A DNA stretch of 64,000 nucleotides. Origin: Simmondsia chinensis (lineage: Eukaryota > Streptophyta > Magnoliopsida > Caryophyllales > Simmondsiaceae). This document shows positions 35,581 to 48,342 of this stretch, piece after piece (the stretch's first letter is position 1; every line of letters begins with the position of its first letter). Position numbers and translations under genes: made by a program. Location: NCBI GenBank assembly GCA_018398585.1, contig JAGTTD010000005.1:38752750-38816749 (forward strand), in the 5' to 3' direction. The notes beneath the pieces are model-generated. The model saw only the letters and a list, made by a program, of their open reading frames with translations. It searched no databases and was not told the DNA's origin.

Positions 35581-36329
35581 GTTAATGGCATATATTTATT
35601 AGGCAATTAAAGTCACCATTAATGGTGAATTAATCCCCCAAAACCAACCACTATTTTTGTATTATAATTTTTTTTTTAATAGGAATATTATCGAATTCAA
35701 GATCTCGTACTTAAAATAGAAAATTTTTAAAGATTATTTAAAAATAGAATAAAGGCGATATCTAGCTTTGTGCAAATTATAACATACAAAAGACATCCTA
35801 CGACTTTTTTATATTCCATTTGTGCCGCTAGTGTATATTTATTTGGTACACAAATTTAACATTAGGTTCCATCGGTGTCGATACAAGAGCATAATCAAGA
35901 TAATTAAACTTTATCTGCTTCTTTTCAATGTAATAAGACTGTTTTATGGACCTTGAACTAATGTATCTTATTATTCATTTTTTCGATAATTAGCGACCTG
36001 GTCGTGGTACAAAACAGACGCTCGAGCAAGCGAGCCCTTAGAATACACGTTAAAAAATGGGGCACAAAAATATAGCAATAGAACAAAAAGGGCTACAAGC
36101 AAAATAGGTAGAACAGGAAGATCCTCAACAGACCATTAAGAATGAATCGGATTCAGGGCAACCCAAACAAGATAAAAGGCATTCATGTCACCGTCGTATT
36201 AAGTATAGCGCGCACTTTAGGTGGATCAAAACCATCAAAGTTTAAATCGAGCCTTCTCTCCATCTTAATTACTCGCTTAGCCTCACGGATCTTCTAGACC
36301 TCTTGCACGCTACCACCCTGTTTCGCCAT
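35581..36329. other. Intergenic, repeat remnants
   Basis: 35975-36300 looks like a reversed LINE tail (TTTTCGATAATTAGCGACC, ATCAAAACCATCAAAG), similar to 58270-58310. No gene is supported. Confidence 0.35.
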
Positions 36330-37110
36330 ATTCCTCTTACTATGCTTATTCCAAGAATAACAGGAGCTTCACTCATATCTTTTATAGCAAAATTCTTAGA
36401 AAAAAACTGATTAGTTCTTCAACTTGCTCGTTATCTATACCAAATATGAGTATGTAATTAACATATAAACAGATAGTGATGACTTTACCTTTGTCAAAAT
36501 TTCTAAACGAGCACATATCAGACTCATAGATTTTAAATCCAATATTGAGAACAACTTGGTCAAACTTTAGGTGTCATTGTCTCAACACTTACTTTAGATC
36601 ATACAGTAATCTTATACGCGCAAAATCTTCTGCTTGTTTCATATACATCTATTATTCGAATTTATCATTTAGGAATGTCGTTCTACATCTATTTGGTGAA
36701 TCTATAAATTGTATAGTGGAACAAGAGCTATCGACATTCTAATTGTCGTTATTTTTGCCAACGGTGCATTTGTATGAAAATAGTTTTTTCATACTTTTGG
36801 GTAAACTGCTTTGCTACAAACAGGGCCTTGAGCTTGTCAATAATTCCGTACAATTTTATTTTCTTTTTGAAATCCATTGGCACCTTATAAGTTTGCTTTC
36901 TGGTAGGAGATCTAACAAAATCAAGGTATTCTTACCCATTATCGAGTCCATTTTATTATTTATTGCCTCTTTCAAGAACGTGACATCATGAAATTTCATT
37001 GCCTCTTCATATGGCAGAGAGACAGCTTCCATAGGATAATAATACGAGATTTGATTATCCATAGCATCTTTAGTTCCTTCCACTAGAAATGTCTAGAAGT
37101 CTGGTTCGAA
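36330..37110 (-). pseudogene. Ty1/copia reverse transcriptase fragment, decayed
   Basis: Minus-strand reading gives EEAMKFHDVTFLKEAINNKM, DSIMGKNTLILLDLLPESK and CQWISKRK, matching the start of the copia RT domain (WKEAINDEMDSI...TW...GCKWIFK). Further on, shifted frames give KALFVAKQFT, QIVITICLYVNYILIFGID-like YVDD-region sequence and VEELISFF. Many stops and shifts. A separate copy from the other copia remnants. Confidence 0.7.
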
Positions 37111-37533
37111 GGTATTTTCTTTTATCGACTTGTACTTCTTCTAAGTTTTAAAGCATCTTTAGAAACTTCTTCCAGTATATCATGATTTTCATCAACAGTT
37201 ATTGATGTGTCATTTTATACCATAATAAGCTCCTTTGGTCTAAAAGTTGAGCAAAATCTGTTTTCACCAAATATTGCATCTCGTTTTCACCAAATTAAAC
37301 AAGAGGAGAAACCACAAGCGCCTATACCAAGAAAAAAAATGAAGCACAGAAGTAGACCGAAGCTCTGAACCCCTATCCCGACCACAACATTGGAGGGAGG
37401 AAAAAGAAGCTCAAAGCATGCTTCTCCTTCAAACCAAAAACAAAAAAAATAAAAAATAAAATAAATAAATTTCAATTTTCTTTGAAAAATCCTTACCAAA
37501 CGAAAATATTTTTCAGATAAAAGACATCCTTTT

Positions 37534-37761
37534 TGTTAGAGTATAAAACCAATCATGGACATTCATCCATCAACTTAAATTTTTAGGATGGATGATTTGT
37601 TAACATAATATCAAAGCCTTATGGTCGAGAGGTCAGAAGTTCAAATTCAAATCCCCGAATTTCAATATTAATACAATTTTTTTGCAGAAAGTATAAGGTG
37701 AGCCTATACGTGTACACCCATCCGCGCTTAAATTTTTGAGACAGATAGTTTTCGGTACACT
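37534..37761 (+). mobile_element. TRIM element, copy 3 (degenerate)
   Basis: TGTTAGAGTATAAAACCAAT at the left, AATATCAAAGCCTTATGG as decayed PBS, GAGACAGATAGTTTTCGG at the right. Confidence 0.5.
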
Positions 37762-38029
37762 TTTTATCATGAGTATAAGAAAGTATTGGCACAAATTGAA
37801 CACTATGTGAAATGGGTCCGATTACTAATTATAAATAAGACACAGGGGCAAATGCTGTTGAAAATGGGAGCATCCTATCAACATCACTTGTCTGCCACTT
37901 TCTTTCCTGCTATTCTAGCCGTACTTCACTTTCTTTTTTTTTATCGGTAACATCTAACGATGAAAAAATTCTCTTAAAATCTCCGTAAAGAAGAGCAACA
38001 AGTGATATCAAAGACGTTTTTAATTATTG

Positions 38030-38272
38030 GAACTATGTCGTGTTTGCGTATTCTGGCAGTTACGGTCGGGTGTAGCCGCTAATATGCTTCTGTTTTCGGT
38101 GTTTGGTTTGCATGAGAAGATTTTGGGAAGGTTGCTTTCTGTAGGGTTATCTTCGGAATTTTCTTTTTTTGGTTATTTTTCCCTTTTCTATACTGATGTA
38201 TGCCTCTTGGGTTTCCTGTTGTGAGATGTCAGTTTTTATATCGTAAGTTCTCTCGCTACTTATTAAAAAAAG
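38030..38272 (+). mobile_element. LINE 3' tail
   Basis: Ends GTATGCCTCTTGGGTTTCC, TGTGAGATGTC and TTCTCTCGCTACTTATTAAA. Same ending as 59490-59666 and, inverted, 39448-39530. Confidence 0.5.
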
Positions 38273-38479
38273 GGGGAGCGACAAGTCCCTAGCAAAGATC
38301 TTACCCGGGTAACATGGTTGGCTGGTAGCGTTCTCTGGCGGCAGGCTATGTCCAAAAGGACTATTTGTAACTTGTCCATCCAATACAAATAGAAAAGATG
38401 GGGAAAAAGCATGGTTGTCAAATATGAAATAATTAGAATTTATCATTACATGGTCAACACTTGGTCTTTTTTTCCATTT

Positions 38480-39214
38480 CTTCATAATTAACGATAAAGT
38501 CGTAATATAAAAGAGACACCTTGTACAAACGAGATTTAGGTCAACCTGTATGAAAGCGGGGATAAAAGGGACAAAAACAATACAGCAGGCTAAGTAGACC
38601 GGATTACAGGACTGTTATAGGAAAATTCCAATATACGCTACATGACTATAACTACAACTATCGTTTTATTTTAATTCTTGTCATTGAGCAGAATCAATGA
38701 AAAGGTATTGGAAGGAGCTAAACTTTTTAATCTTTGTAGTGTGATCAGTATCAATCGAGGTTAGTTGAGCTTGCTGTAGAGTCGAGATATCATTTCGAAT
38801 TTGCTATTATGTACATCTATTCAAGCTCATATTGAGCCATAAATTGATCCATTATCGAGACATAATCAAGTCAACAAGCTTTTGTTGAGCACTTATCATA
38901 CTAATCATGAAATTTAAGGAGCTGAATATCCCTTGTTCGAACTCAAATCATGAAGCTTATCGAGCTTGCTTGAACTTGTCTCAATTAGCTATCAATCCAT
39001 CAAAATGAACATGAACGAGTCTTGATCAACTTTGTACACAAGTATTGTCTGAAACATTTGGTTCGTCTCTACCCCTACCTATGTGTTTCTCTGTGGGATC
39101 CTTAAAAGACTAGACATAACACATCTCAAGCGGAGATGTTGATCTTAGTTTAACTAACCGAACATGTATCTTTTTTATTATACCTCATAAATTCCCCTTA
39201 AAAGGGATCCACTA
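38480..39214. other. Intergenic, LINE-tail and GAGCTCG-type repeat remnants
   Basis: 38480-38620 resembles 28240-28360 and 62125-62300 (GATAAAGTCGTAATA...). 38700-39030 is rich in CGAGCTT and TTGAGC words, like 56040-56535. No gene is supported. Confidence 0.35.
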
Positions 39215-39292
39215 TGACTCTAGTGGGGATCGAACCCGGGTTGCAAATTTGGCAATCGAAGAACTCTGCTATTAAACTATGTCCCTACACGA
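39215..39292 (-). other. tRNA-like sequence with A- and B-box
   Basis: Minus strand has GGGACATAGTTTAATAGCAG, ATTGCCAAAT in the anticodon position and CCGGGTTCGATCCCC. It resembles a Gly(GCC)-type tRNA, but the T-stem and acceptor stem do not pair. A pseudogene or the head of an unrecognised SINE. Confidence 0.4.
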
Positions 39293-39561
39293 CACCTACA
39301 AATTTTGACATAGATTTAGAAAATGTAGGAATACAATACTTTACAATAAAGAATTAAGATCGCTATTAAACATGCAAGATTTACGTGGTTGTCCAAGTTT
39401 CAAGTTAATATGATTCCCAATAGTGAAATACATAATACATTATATATTTTTTTTGATAAGTAGCGAGAGAACTCGGGATACAAAAACTAATATTCCATAA
39501 AAGAAGACCAAAGAGACGCACACACTGTGTTGAAAAGGGAAAATAACACAAAAACACCCGA

Positions 39562-40148
39562 TGCAGCATGTAGATGGAAATGAACGGGAAACAGGAAAGT
39601 TTGATAGCCTTTCCTTAATTTCTATTGCTAAAACAATAAGAAATAAAGAGAAAAATAGTTTAACTTAATTCTCACACCCCGAGAATAGAGGAAAAATACA
39701 TAAATAATGATAAAAATCTCTAAGCAATTGAATTCCATTAAATCCTAGACTTCCTTTTGCTTAAATAGAGGAGGAAACTAACATAAAATAAAAGACTTGA
39801 AAAATAAATGATAAATATAACACTAATTATTAATTATCTACTAAAACGATAAATAACAATACTAAGTATTTACATATCTAATACTAAATATCCTAATAGA
39901 TGCATCTATGCTTGCCATGACTAGCCAGACGCCAAGTCTGCCCATCCCCCAACTTTGGGCTGCATCATCTTCTCCGAGCTGGAGAGAATTCATCCTCAAA
40001 TTCGCTAACAGATCATGTGGGTTGTGCTAGCCAAGTTACGGCTCCGCACGCTCAGCACCCAACTCGTCAAGCTCACCTAGTTGTGGATTGTTGACCCGGT
40101 TCGCCGGGACTTGGGTTCTAACCCTTCTCGCCAAGATGTGGGTTGCAT
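39562..40148 (-). mobile_element. LTR-like repeat (family TGATGCA), copy B
   Basis: On the minus strand TGATGCAACCCACATCTTGG (40148), GAGGATGAATTCTCTCC, then TGATGCAGCCCAAAGTTGGG (39970), ending CTACATGCTGCATC. The later segment may be the LTR and the earlier part internal sequence. Ty3/gypsy affinity is a guess. Confidence 0.5.
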
Positions 40149-40227
40149 CAACACCCGATCAAGCTATGCGAGAAACAAACAGTTAAAACATCAAACGAAG
40201 AAACCTATCTATGCATCCAATATAAGC

Positions 40228-40413
40228 AACATTCTCAATGCCCCAAGGGCCCCCGCCTAAGCAGGATCTGAGGGGGTGGATGTACGCAGCCTTCTCCCTT
40301 CAGGATAGGCTGTTTCCGAGAACCCCACGCCTGAGGGGTGTAACACAAGAACTTCCCAAGAGGTCATCCATTTTGATACTACTCTCGCCCAAACATGTTT
40401 AACTACGGATACT
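40228..40413 (-). mobile_element. 5S rRNA-headed Au SINE, 5'-truncated
   Basis: Minus strand: GTAGTTAAACATGTTTGGGC, GAGAGTAGTATCAAAATGGA, then the Au body (GGGGTTCTCGGAAACAGCC). The first part of 5S is replaced by an A/T tract. Confidence 0.75.
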
Positions 40414-40489
40414 AAAAAAAAAATTAATTTGTCAATAATGCTTTTTTAATCTATTCTTATATATGAATTACAAGTGTCCTCCCCTCTCA

Positions 40490-41215
40490 AATCCTTCCAT
40501 AATGTCAATGGAGTTCATCTAGGCAAAACTATTCACATGCCTCAAATTCTTTCTTTAATGCATATGGAGTTCTTGTAGGCAAAAAACTATTTACATGTAC
40601 TAATAATTCATTGAAAAAAATACCAAAAAAAACCATATCCTTCCATACATAATAAAATAAAATGAAAAAAATAGAGGGAAAAAAAAAACTTTTCATAACA
40701 AAGAAATAATAAAAATAAAATCTCAAAAACTTTTCATATCCTTCCATACATAATAAAATAAAAACACCAATAAAATAATAATAAAAAAATAGAAAAAAAA
40801 CTTTTCATATCCTTCTATACATAATAAAATAAAATTAAAAAAAACCAAAAATAAAACTTGTCATATCCTTCCATACATAATAAAATAAAAAATACCAACA
40901 AAATAATAAATAAACTCAATAACTATTCATATCCTTTTATACATAATAAAATAAAAAACATCAACAAAGCAATAATAAAATATAGAAAATAATAATAGTA
41001 AAATAAATAACCTTTAATAAAAAATAAAAACTAATAATATAAAAAATAAATAACCTTTCATATTCTTCCATATATAATAAAATAAAGAAAGTAAAAAAAT
41101 AATACTAAAAAAACCTAATAATATAAAATACCCAAAAAGTAACAAAATTATTAATTTTATTTAAAAAATAATAAAAATGAAAGCTACCAAAAAAAAAGCT
41201 TTTCACATCCTTAAA
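40490..41215. repeat. AT-rich minisatellite
   Basis: At least six copies of CATATCCTTCCATACATAAT plus AAAATAAAA, spaced roughly 60-130 bp, with A-rich filler between. Confidence 0.75.
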
Positions 41216-41279
41216 TTTTCATATATAAAATTTATTCCCTTTTACAAAAATTTTTAAAATTCATAAAAAAGGAACAAGG

Positions 41280-41510
41280 AATATACCTAGTGCCTCAAGG
41301 GCTCCCGCCCACGCAGGGTCGGGGGGGGGATGTACGCAGCCTTCCCCCTTCAGGGTGTTAACCCGAAGAGAGGCTGTTTCCTAATGGCCCCAACCCGAGG
41401 GTAAGGACTTCCCAGGAGGTCACCCATCCTAATACTACTCTCGCCCAAACACGCTTAACTTCAGAATTCTAATGGGATCTGGTGACAGTGTGTTGGTGCC
41501 CTCGTTGGTT
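41280..41510 (-). mobile_element. 5S rRNA-headed Au SINE, copy in AT-rich block
   Basis: Minus strand: GTCACCAGATCCCATTAGAA, GAAGTTAAGCGTGTTTGGGC, GAGTAGTATTAGGATGGGTG, then GGTTGGGGCCATTAGGAAAC and the Au body. The 5S end is shortened (AAGTCCTTACCCTCGG). TSD not found in the low-complexity flanks. Confidence 0.82.
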
Positions 41511-41524
41511 AAAAAATAAAATAC

Positions 41525-42590
41525 TATTTTAAAATTCAAAAATTAAAAACTTCTAAAATAAAATTCTGAAATTGATAATAAATAAAATAAAAAGAAAAAA
41601 TAATTAATAAAATAATTAATTTTATTTTTAAAAAATTTAAATAATCGTAATAAATATATACGATACTAATATTATTTTAAACTATTTTTTTAGGTTTCTT
41701 TACTTTAAACAAAATTACAATAGATCTTTTAATATTATTTCACTCTTTAATATAGTATATATAGTATATATTTTAATAATAATAATTAGTTTTCGCATAA
41801 CATTGCGTAACTAAAATTCACTCAATAAATACCAAAACTATTGCAATAAAGAATTAAAATCATATTCCAGAAATTAAAATCTACCGTTATATTTTTCTAA
41901 AAATATTAAATCCCAAAACTATTGTAATAAATCAATACACTCCCATTTTTTATTTAAAAAATAATGAAAATAAAAACTAATAATAAAAGTTACCAAAAAA
42001 CTTTTCATATCCATTACTTTATATATATATAATTAATTTCCTGTTATAAAAATTTATAAATACATAAATATAAATAGTATTATAAAATTTAAAAATTAAG
42101 AACTTTCTCAAATAAAATAAAAAAGTAAATAAATAATAAATAAAATAATTAATTTTATTTTAAAAGAATTCAAATAATCATAATAAATCTATACAATGTT
42201 AATATTCTTTTAAACCAATTATTTTAGTTTCTTTACATTAAACAAAATGACAATGGATCTTTTAACATTATTTCACTCGTTAGTATAGTACATATTAATA
42301 GCAATAATTAATTTTCACACAATATTAATATTGTGTAATTGAAATTCACTCAATAAATACCAAAATTATTGCAATAAAGCACTACAACCACATTCTGGAT
42401 ATTAAAATCTACTGTTATATATTTAAAAAAATATTAAATCCCAAAGCTATTATAATAAATCAATAGACCACTAAAACCACATTTTAAAAATAAAAATCAA
42501 CTATTACAACTTTTCAAAAAATATTAAATGACAAAACTATTGTAATAAATCAATACACCCTCATTTTAGGTATTGAAAAGCTGCCATTAA
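41525..42590. repeat. ~500-bp AT-rich tandem duplication
   Basis: 41525-41950 and 42075-42475 share AATAATTAATTTTATTTT, GGTTTCTTTACTTTAAAC-like, AATTCACTCAATAAATACC and TTAAATCCCAAARCTATT in order. A third partial unit lies at 42470-42580. Copies are clearly diverged. Confidence 0.7.
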
Positions 42591-43770
42591 GTTTTTTTCT
42601 CGCACAAGCATACGCACAAAAAACTCATTGCTTTTATCGTCACTCATCATCAAAACGAGGAAAAGAGGCACTACCATGCAATCTGTAGCATTTAGCTGAC
42701 CATTCTCTATAAACAAGATCTACTATAAGATTAACAGTTTTATCTTTTTTGTCCACATTCTTTTTTATCCTCTTTGGTAAATATACGTGAGTGTACAGAA
42801 TTATAAATAAATAAAAAAGTACTTTGAGAGAAAAATTTAGGACATTATAGAAAATTTTATGAAAAATGTAGCATATTATAGGACATTTAGAAAGAAGAAT
42901 AGGGTAAAGTAAAGGGAAAAAAACATAAAATGAAAAAATAAAATTTTATGAAAACAAAAGTAATACTTTAAAATTATAACCATTGTACATCGGAAAAAAA
43001 AAATTAGGACACTATAGGATATTAGGAGACAAAGCATTATGAGGAAATTTTTTTTTTATGCACGTTTTATGTAGTTATGAATTCTTGAATTTTTTAAAAA
43101 GAAAATTAATTTTTTTTTTGTTAATTTTTATTTTTGTAGTTTATATTGTAACCACTATAGGATATAAAAGTTATTTCTTTGAAATGAAGAAAAAAAATAA
43201 TATGAAAGGAAAACACTAATGCCAGGTTTTTGTATGGGTGGTGGTGTTTAATCCTTACCAAAAAATAGTCATAAAAAATTAATCGGTAAAATTTTATATG
43301 TATCTTAAATAGACGTTTGTATTGTAATTGGAGGGTCAATATGGTCGAGTTATTTTCCAGTCAAAATTGCATTTCACATTTTTTTGTCTTGAAGACATTC
43401 ATAGAACTTCTTTCGCAATCCATTTCAATATCCCAACTAATAACATTAGGTGATTTTTGTTCCGTTATATATAGTTATTCGTTTTCTTTACAATTATTTT
43501 TTAGCCACTGTGGGTGCCTCTTCTTACCAAGGGATACTAAATGCACACCTTTTAGATTTTACCAACTCAATATTTTATTAGGTTGTTCAGATAAATTACT
43601 TAAATTTAGATTCTGTATATGAATGGAACCAGGATTAAGTCAAACACAAAAAATATGCTTCAAATAGATTATGAATTTACTGCTTGGAATTACACATATG
43701 TTATATGTATTTATCAACAATTTAATACATCCAATACATTCAAATACATATAGCAGCCGTGCTTCGCAGG
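42591..43770. other. AT-rich stretch, no gene seen
   Basis: Short frames on both strands show no codon structure or motif. Possibly the body of the Helitron-like element ending at 43782. Confidence 0.35.
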
Positions 43771-43783
43771 GGGTTTTGCTAGT
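43755..43783 (+). mobile_element. Helitron-like 3' terminus
   Basis: GCCGTGCTTCGCAGG, then GGGTTTTGCTAG and T. Plant Helitrons end in CTRR preceded by a short GC hairpin and insert before T; the hairpin here is imperfect. The 5' TC end was not located. Confidence 0.4.
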
Positions 43784-44399
43784 TTATTATTATTATTTTT
43801 GGGTGGGGGCTGGCTTTCACTTCATCATATGTGTTGTTGGCACTCAAAGGTGCACCAACGAATAATCTTAATTGGCCGGTGCTAATTAATTATGCAAAAA
43901 TGTTTTTGTTAAATATAACAAAGTAACCTTTTCATGATTTAAAAAAAAAAAAATAAATACCAAATATACCTTTTTTTAAAATATCTAAGAGGATAAAATC
44001 TTCAGATGGTACATTAAAGATAGTTTCTAAGAAAGCAAATACATCCAAAAAATAAGCAAGTTTTTAAACTGGAAGCACGACATGGGCAAATCCGGGCGAG
44101 TTGTTGCCCGGCTTTGCCCATGGTCTATAACTGGGCCCCAGCCTAGGAAAAGAACTGTGGAGTGCACGGAAATACTAATGTACCTAACTAGTTTTCATAA
44201 TTGAAGCCACAATGACTTCGGGCCATCTTGAAAGTTAGATCTATATATGCCTGGCTTTGAGCATGGTGTGCATTTCAGACTTTCGGCTTCAGACTTCTAT
44301 TTTGATAATTTTTTTTGTTCTTTCGTTGGAAGAAATTTATGCACTACTTAAAGATTCTAACATTCAAGGGAAAAAACCGTATATAGAATAATATAACAT

Positions 44400-44521
44400 T
44401 TAGAAACAACCTCTCTAAAAGGTAGCACCCTACAGGGTAAAATCGCTTACATATTATCCTCTTCAAACCTTGCATTGGTGGGAGACTCTTTGAGGCACAG
44501 GCGGTTATTATTGCTGTTGTA
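44400..44521 (+). mobile_element. Au-type SINE, 5'-truncated
   Basis: AGAAACAACCTCTCTAAAAG through TTGGTGGGAGACTCTTTGAG to GCTGTTGTAC. Confidence 0.7.
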
Positions 44522-44635
44522 CTAGATAATTTAACAGAAAATTATTAGATTATTAAGAATAATATGAAATTAGTTTACTTATACCTTAATGAAACTTTTT
44601 ATATACATATTAGATAATATAAGTGAATAGGTTTT

Positions 44636-44776
44636 GAGGTGTGAGGTTTGTTTCCGTTTTCTTGTTTTGTGTTAGATGTTTTGGCTCCCGTGTTGTTGCG
44701 GGCGGTCTCAGGCCTCGCCTAGCGATTGGTTGGCTCGTTTATCGATTTTTTCGCAAATTATAAAAAAAAAAAAAAA
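44636..44776 (+). mobile_element. 5'-truncated LINE insertion with TSD
   Basis: GAGGTGTGAGGTTTG...TTTTTTCGCAAATTAT plus poly(A). TSD AAGTGAATAGGTTTT at 44621-44635 and 44777-44791. Only about 140 bp of LINE 3' end. Confidence 0.8.
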
Positions 44777-45290
44777 AAGTGAATAGGTTTTTTGTTTATC
44801 AATGAATTACTATTACAAAAAAAAAAAAAAAAAGCCTTTGATATTCAATGTTAGTTGTTGTTATCGTGCTATGGTCTACCTTGAGTGCTTTGGCGTTTGT
44901 TATCCGAAGGCATTACAAGAAAGCGAGCGGACATCACGGTAGAAGTTTTTATTTTGGAGCCCAAGTTTCGGGCAGCCTTCTGCTCAGCGAAGGGGCTTTA
45001 AAACCACCTATGAAAATCACCCACGAAATATACAAAGCATAAATTGAAATAACAATCATAAACAAAGGGGATACGGGAGAACACTGAAATTTACGTGGTT
45101 CAGCCGATGCCGACAGCCACTAAGGGGAGCATAATAATTTCATTAATATCATTGAAAGTTTACAGGAGACGTCTCTCAACTCTCATCCCATCTCAACCCT
45201 AATGGTAACACACACATCCCGTGTCTTTATAGATCCACTACACTGAAATCCTAGTATGTCATACGCCTCAATAGGATTGGCCCAATCCTT

Positions 45291-45346
45291 TTTTTTTTCT
45301 TCGATAATTATAGAGCAAAGCTCAATACAAGACGGCGAACAAGAGG
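45291..45346 (-). mobile_element. 56-bp retroposed tail with long TSD
   Basis: T-rich start and TTCGATAATTATAGAGC (the LINE-tail type). Flanked by ATAGGATTGGC(C/T)CAATCCT direct repeats at 45268-45290 and about 45350-45372. Confidence 0.55.
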
Positions 45347-45372
45347 GCCTCCATAGGATTGGCTCAATCCTA

Positions 45373-46259
45373 TATTTCATAAACAAGACTCAATACAACC
45401 AGGCTCCACATATAATCCAACATATTGGTGTTTTTCTTTTTGTCCTTCGGGCCCTTCACTGTACTGTAATTTGTCTTCTCAGACTTGTATTCAAATTATC
45501 GGAAAAAAAGGCATATATGCATATGAGTTGAATGCTAATGGATGAATGATTACGCAAGAAAAGGTGCATGACCATGGATCAGTACGGATGGCTTGTTTGT
45601 TTCTCACGAAAAGGGAATGAAATTATAATTGCATAATTGCATAATTCAACTTTACTTCAAACATTTATTTCTTTATTATGCTTCTATTACTTTGGTGCTC
45701 ATATATATACATAGAGCGGTGTTGTTATGTGAGCGTGAGAGGGGCGAATTCTGACTCTATATTATAATAGACGGTCAAGATTCGTTGAACAATAAAAAAA
45801 AATAACAATTTACGGCCCATACTTCTTCAAGGGGCAGAAAGAAAGAAGGGGTAAGGGAGGGAAAGTATTTTTTTTTTTTCATACTCAACAAATCTTGGCT
45901 GTAAATTATTATTTTTTTAATGTCCAAGAAATCTTGGCCGTCTATTACAATAGAAGACCAGGATTCGCCCCTCTCATACTCTCATCTTTTATAAGAACGC
46001 CACCTTATACATATATAAACGAATGGATGAAGAATGAGTGGGCTGTGTGAAAATATAAAACAAGTTTATTGAAAGATAGATGAGGTTACAGGCTCCATGA
46101 TATATAAAGAGTACGAAGGTAACATACAGACTAAAGTAATCATGACTAGATAATACAAGATATAAATCAAACAATATAAGCAAGAGATAAATGTTAAAAA
46201 TAAATATTCTGTAGTAGTGGATGTAAATTGGTTACTCTACTAAGCCCCTCAATATGAAC
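45373..46259. other. Intergenic, no gene seen
   Basis: Around 45755-45980, AATAGACGGTCAAGATTCGT and the near-inverted CCAAGAAATCTTGGCCGTCT suggest a small TIR element. Otherwise nothing is supported. Confidence 0.35.
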
Positions 46260-47560
46260 ATGGCGGATCTACGTGAAGATTGTTCTTATAAGAGGCCTTA
46301 GAAGAAGATATAAGGAAACTAACGAGTCATTGAAGTGTACCGAACTTGGAAATTGCCTTTTAGAACTTTCTCGCGAACATAGTGAAAATCCACATGTACG
46401 TGTTTGCTTCAATAATTGGACTCATGGTTTGCGGCTAAGTAGGAAATGATGACATTGTCACAATATATCATGATAGTACCAGAATGATGAAGACCAAGGT
46501 CTCACATTAATTATCAACCCAATCGTTCTCGACAGCAGCTTGATCCATAACACGATATTGAGATTCCGTGGTAGACTTGGCAATAATGGGTTGTTTCTTG
46601 GCACGTGAGGTGATGAGGTTGGCCCAAGAAACATCCCTGTGTCTGGTTAACCATCCCATTCCGCGTTCACAAACACTACTATGGTGATCCAGGATCAAGG
46701 AACAATAGACATACCATGGTCGGGGGTGCTTTTCAGGTAGCGCATAATATGCTTCACAATCTTCCAATGACTGGATCTTAGGAGCGTGCATAAACTAAGA
46801 AATAAGGTTGACACAGCATACATCAAGACAAGTAATAGTCAGGTATCGAAGTTCACTAATAGCATTCTTGTACTCGATAGAATCTGCTAGGAGATCTCCT
46901 CGCTCAGTGAAAGGTGAGCACAGATGAGCTGTGGGGCTTTGATAGGTTTGACATATTCATATTGAGTTTTGTGAGGAGATCAACCATAAATTTGTGATGA
47001 GAGAGAAATGGGCCGGTAGAACTATATTTGCCTCAATATTTAGGAAATAGTGTAACGGGTCAAGGTCTTTCATGGCACATTGCGTGGAAATAGTATTAAT
47101 AAAGCTATCAAGAGAAGAGGTGTTGGTCCCAATCAGTAGAATCCATCAACATAAACTAAAACGAAAATGAGGTCATGTGAAGTGTTGCATATAAACAAAG
47201 AGCTGTTAGCCCCAGAATATACAAAACTAAATCGCTAAAACCAAACCAAAGGAGCCATTTTAAGACCGTATAAGGCCTTACGCAAGAACCATACAAGATT
47301 AGATTACTTAGGATGAATGAATTTCTGTGGTTGACATACTAAAGTGAAAAAAAAAAAACCTTGTAAGAATGCATTTTTTTAACATCAAGTTGCTGTATAG
47401 GCCATGCATTTGTTAGAGTGACAATAAAGCGAGCAGTGGGGTTTGACAACTAGATTAAAAGTTTCCTTGCAGTTAATGCCCTCTCGCTGATGATAATCTT
47501 GGCATCTAAACAAGCCTCAAACAGCTCGATTGAACCATCCTTTTCATATTTCACTCGTAA
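46260..47560 (-). pseudogene. Ty1/copia pol 3' region (RT-RNase H), decayed
   Basis: Minus-strand order: FVLVYVDGFY (YVDD region with a changed residue), AMKDLDPLHYFLNIEA-like reading, LRYLTITCLDVCCVNLISQF, then a 94-codon frame (46791-46507) with SWANLITSRAKKQPIIAKST and TESQYRVMDQAAVENDWVDN, the copia RNase H end. Finally HVDFHYVREKVLKGNFQVRY near 46380. Order and spacing match copia pol, but stops and shifts occur throughout. Confidence 0.8.
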
Positions 47561-47579
47561 TTTTCATGGACTACATAAA

Positions 47580-48065
47580 AAAGTTTTAAATATAAAAAAC
47601 AACTAAAAAAATACAAAATAACTAGTAATTATGTACTAAGTATCATATTCCTTGATAAACTCCTCTAGCCGCATTTCTAGGGGATCTCACCAATCGGGGA
47701 CAACTCGCCAATGCTCGTTACGCCAAGTTACCCACCAATTATAACGGGGCTACATCATGAACCCTCTCTGATGGTCATCTCGCCAAGCTTGCAATCTTGC
47801 TAAGATAAACCCGCCAAAGCCCCTTCGCCCTGCAACCCGCCAAAGGCTTAGGTGCGGCTGTATCATTCTCACTGGGTCGGAGAGAATTCGTCCTCAAATT
47901 CGCCACTGGATCATGTGGGTCATTCTTGCCAAGATATGTTTCCACTTGCTTGTCTCCCACCTCGCCAAACTCCAATTCCCCAAGCTTGTCCTGATATGGA
48001 CTATTGATCTGATTCGTCGTAATGCGGATTGTAACGTGTCTTGCCAAAACACGGGCTGCATCATA
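47580..48065 (-). mobile_element. LTR-like repeat (family TGATGCA), copy C
   Basis: Shares GAATTC(G)TCCTCAAATTCGC and GGATCATGTGGGT with copy B and ends GGGCTGCATCA. Rich in CTTGCCAAG and CGCCAA words. The long minus frame here is not a gene. Confidence 0.5.
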
Positions 48066-48342
48066 AATCGACAATAAAATCTGAGATAATTAATTCATAC
48101 TTTTGAAAAGCATTAACATGAGTAGATCATTTTGTCCTGATTTGGGTGGTGCTTCTGGGTCCTTCAACTTTATTGAGGAATATTTACTTATTCTAGAATA
48201 TAATTGTTATGTGGTCGCTTTTGATTTAACGTCTCACTGCACAATTATTATCAAATATATTTAACTAATATTTATAAATGTCCCACAATTATTATCAAGC
48301 AATTGAATTTTCTAAAAGTTTAAACTGATAAGTAAAGATCTA

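Noticed and set aside
39215..39292. Functional tRNA-Gly or a chloroplast DNA insert
   Set aside because: The T-stem and acceptor stem do not pair, and no flanking plastid sequence is recognised.
47775..48074. 99-codon minus-strand frame
   Set aside because: Lies within an LTR-like repeat shared with 39562-40148; no protein motif.
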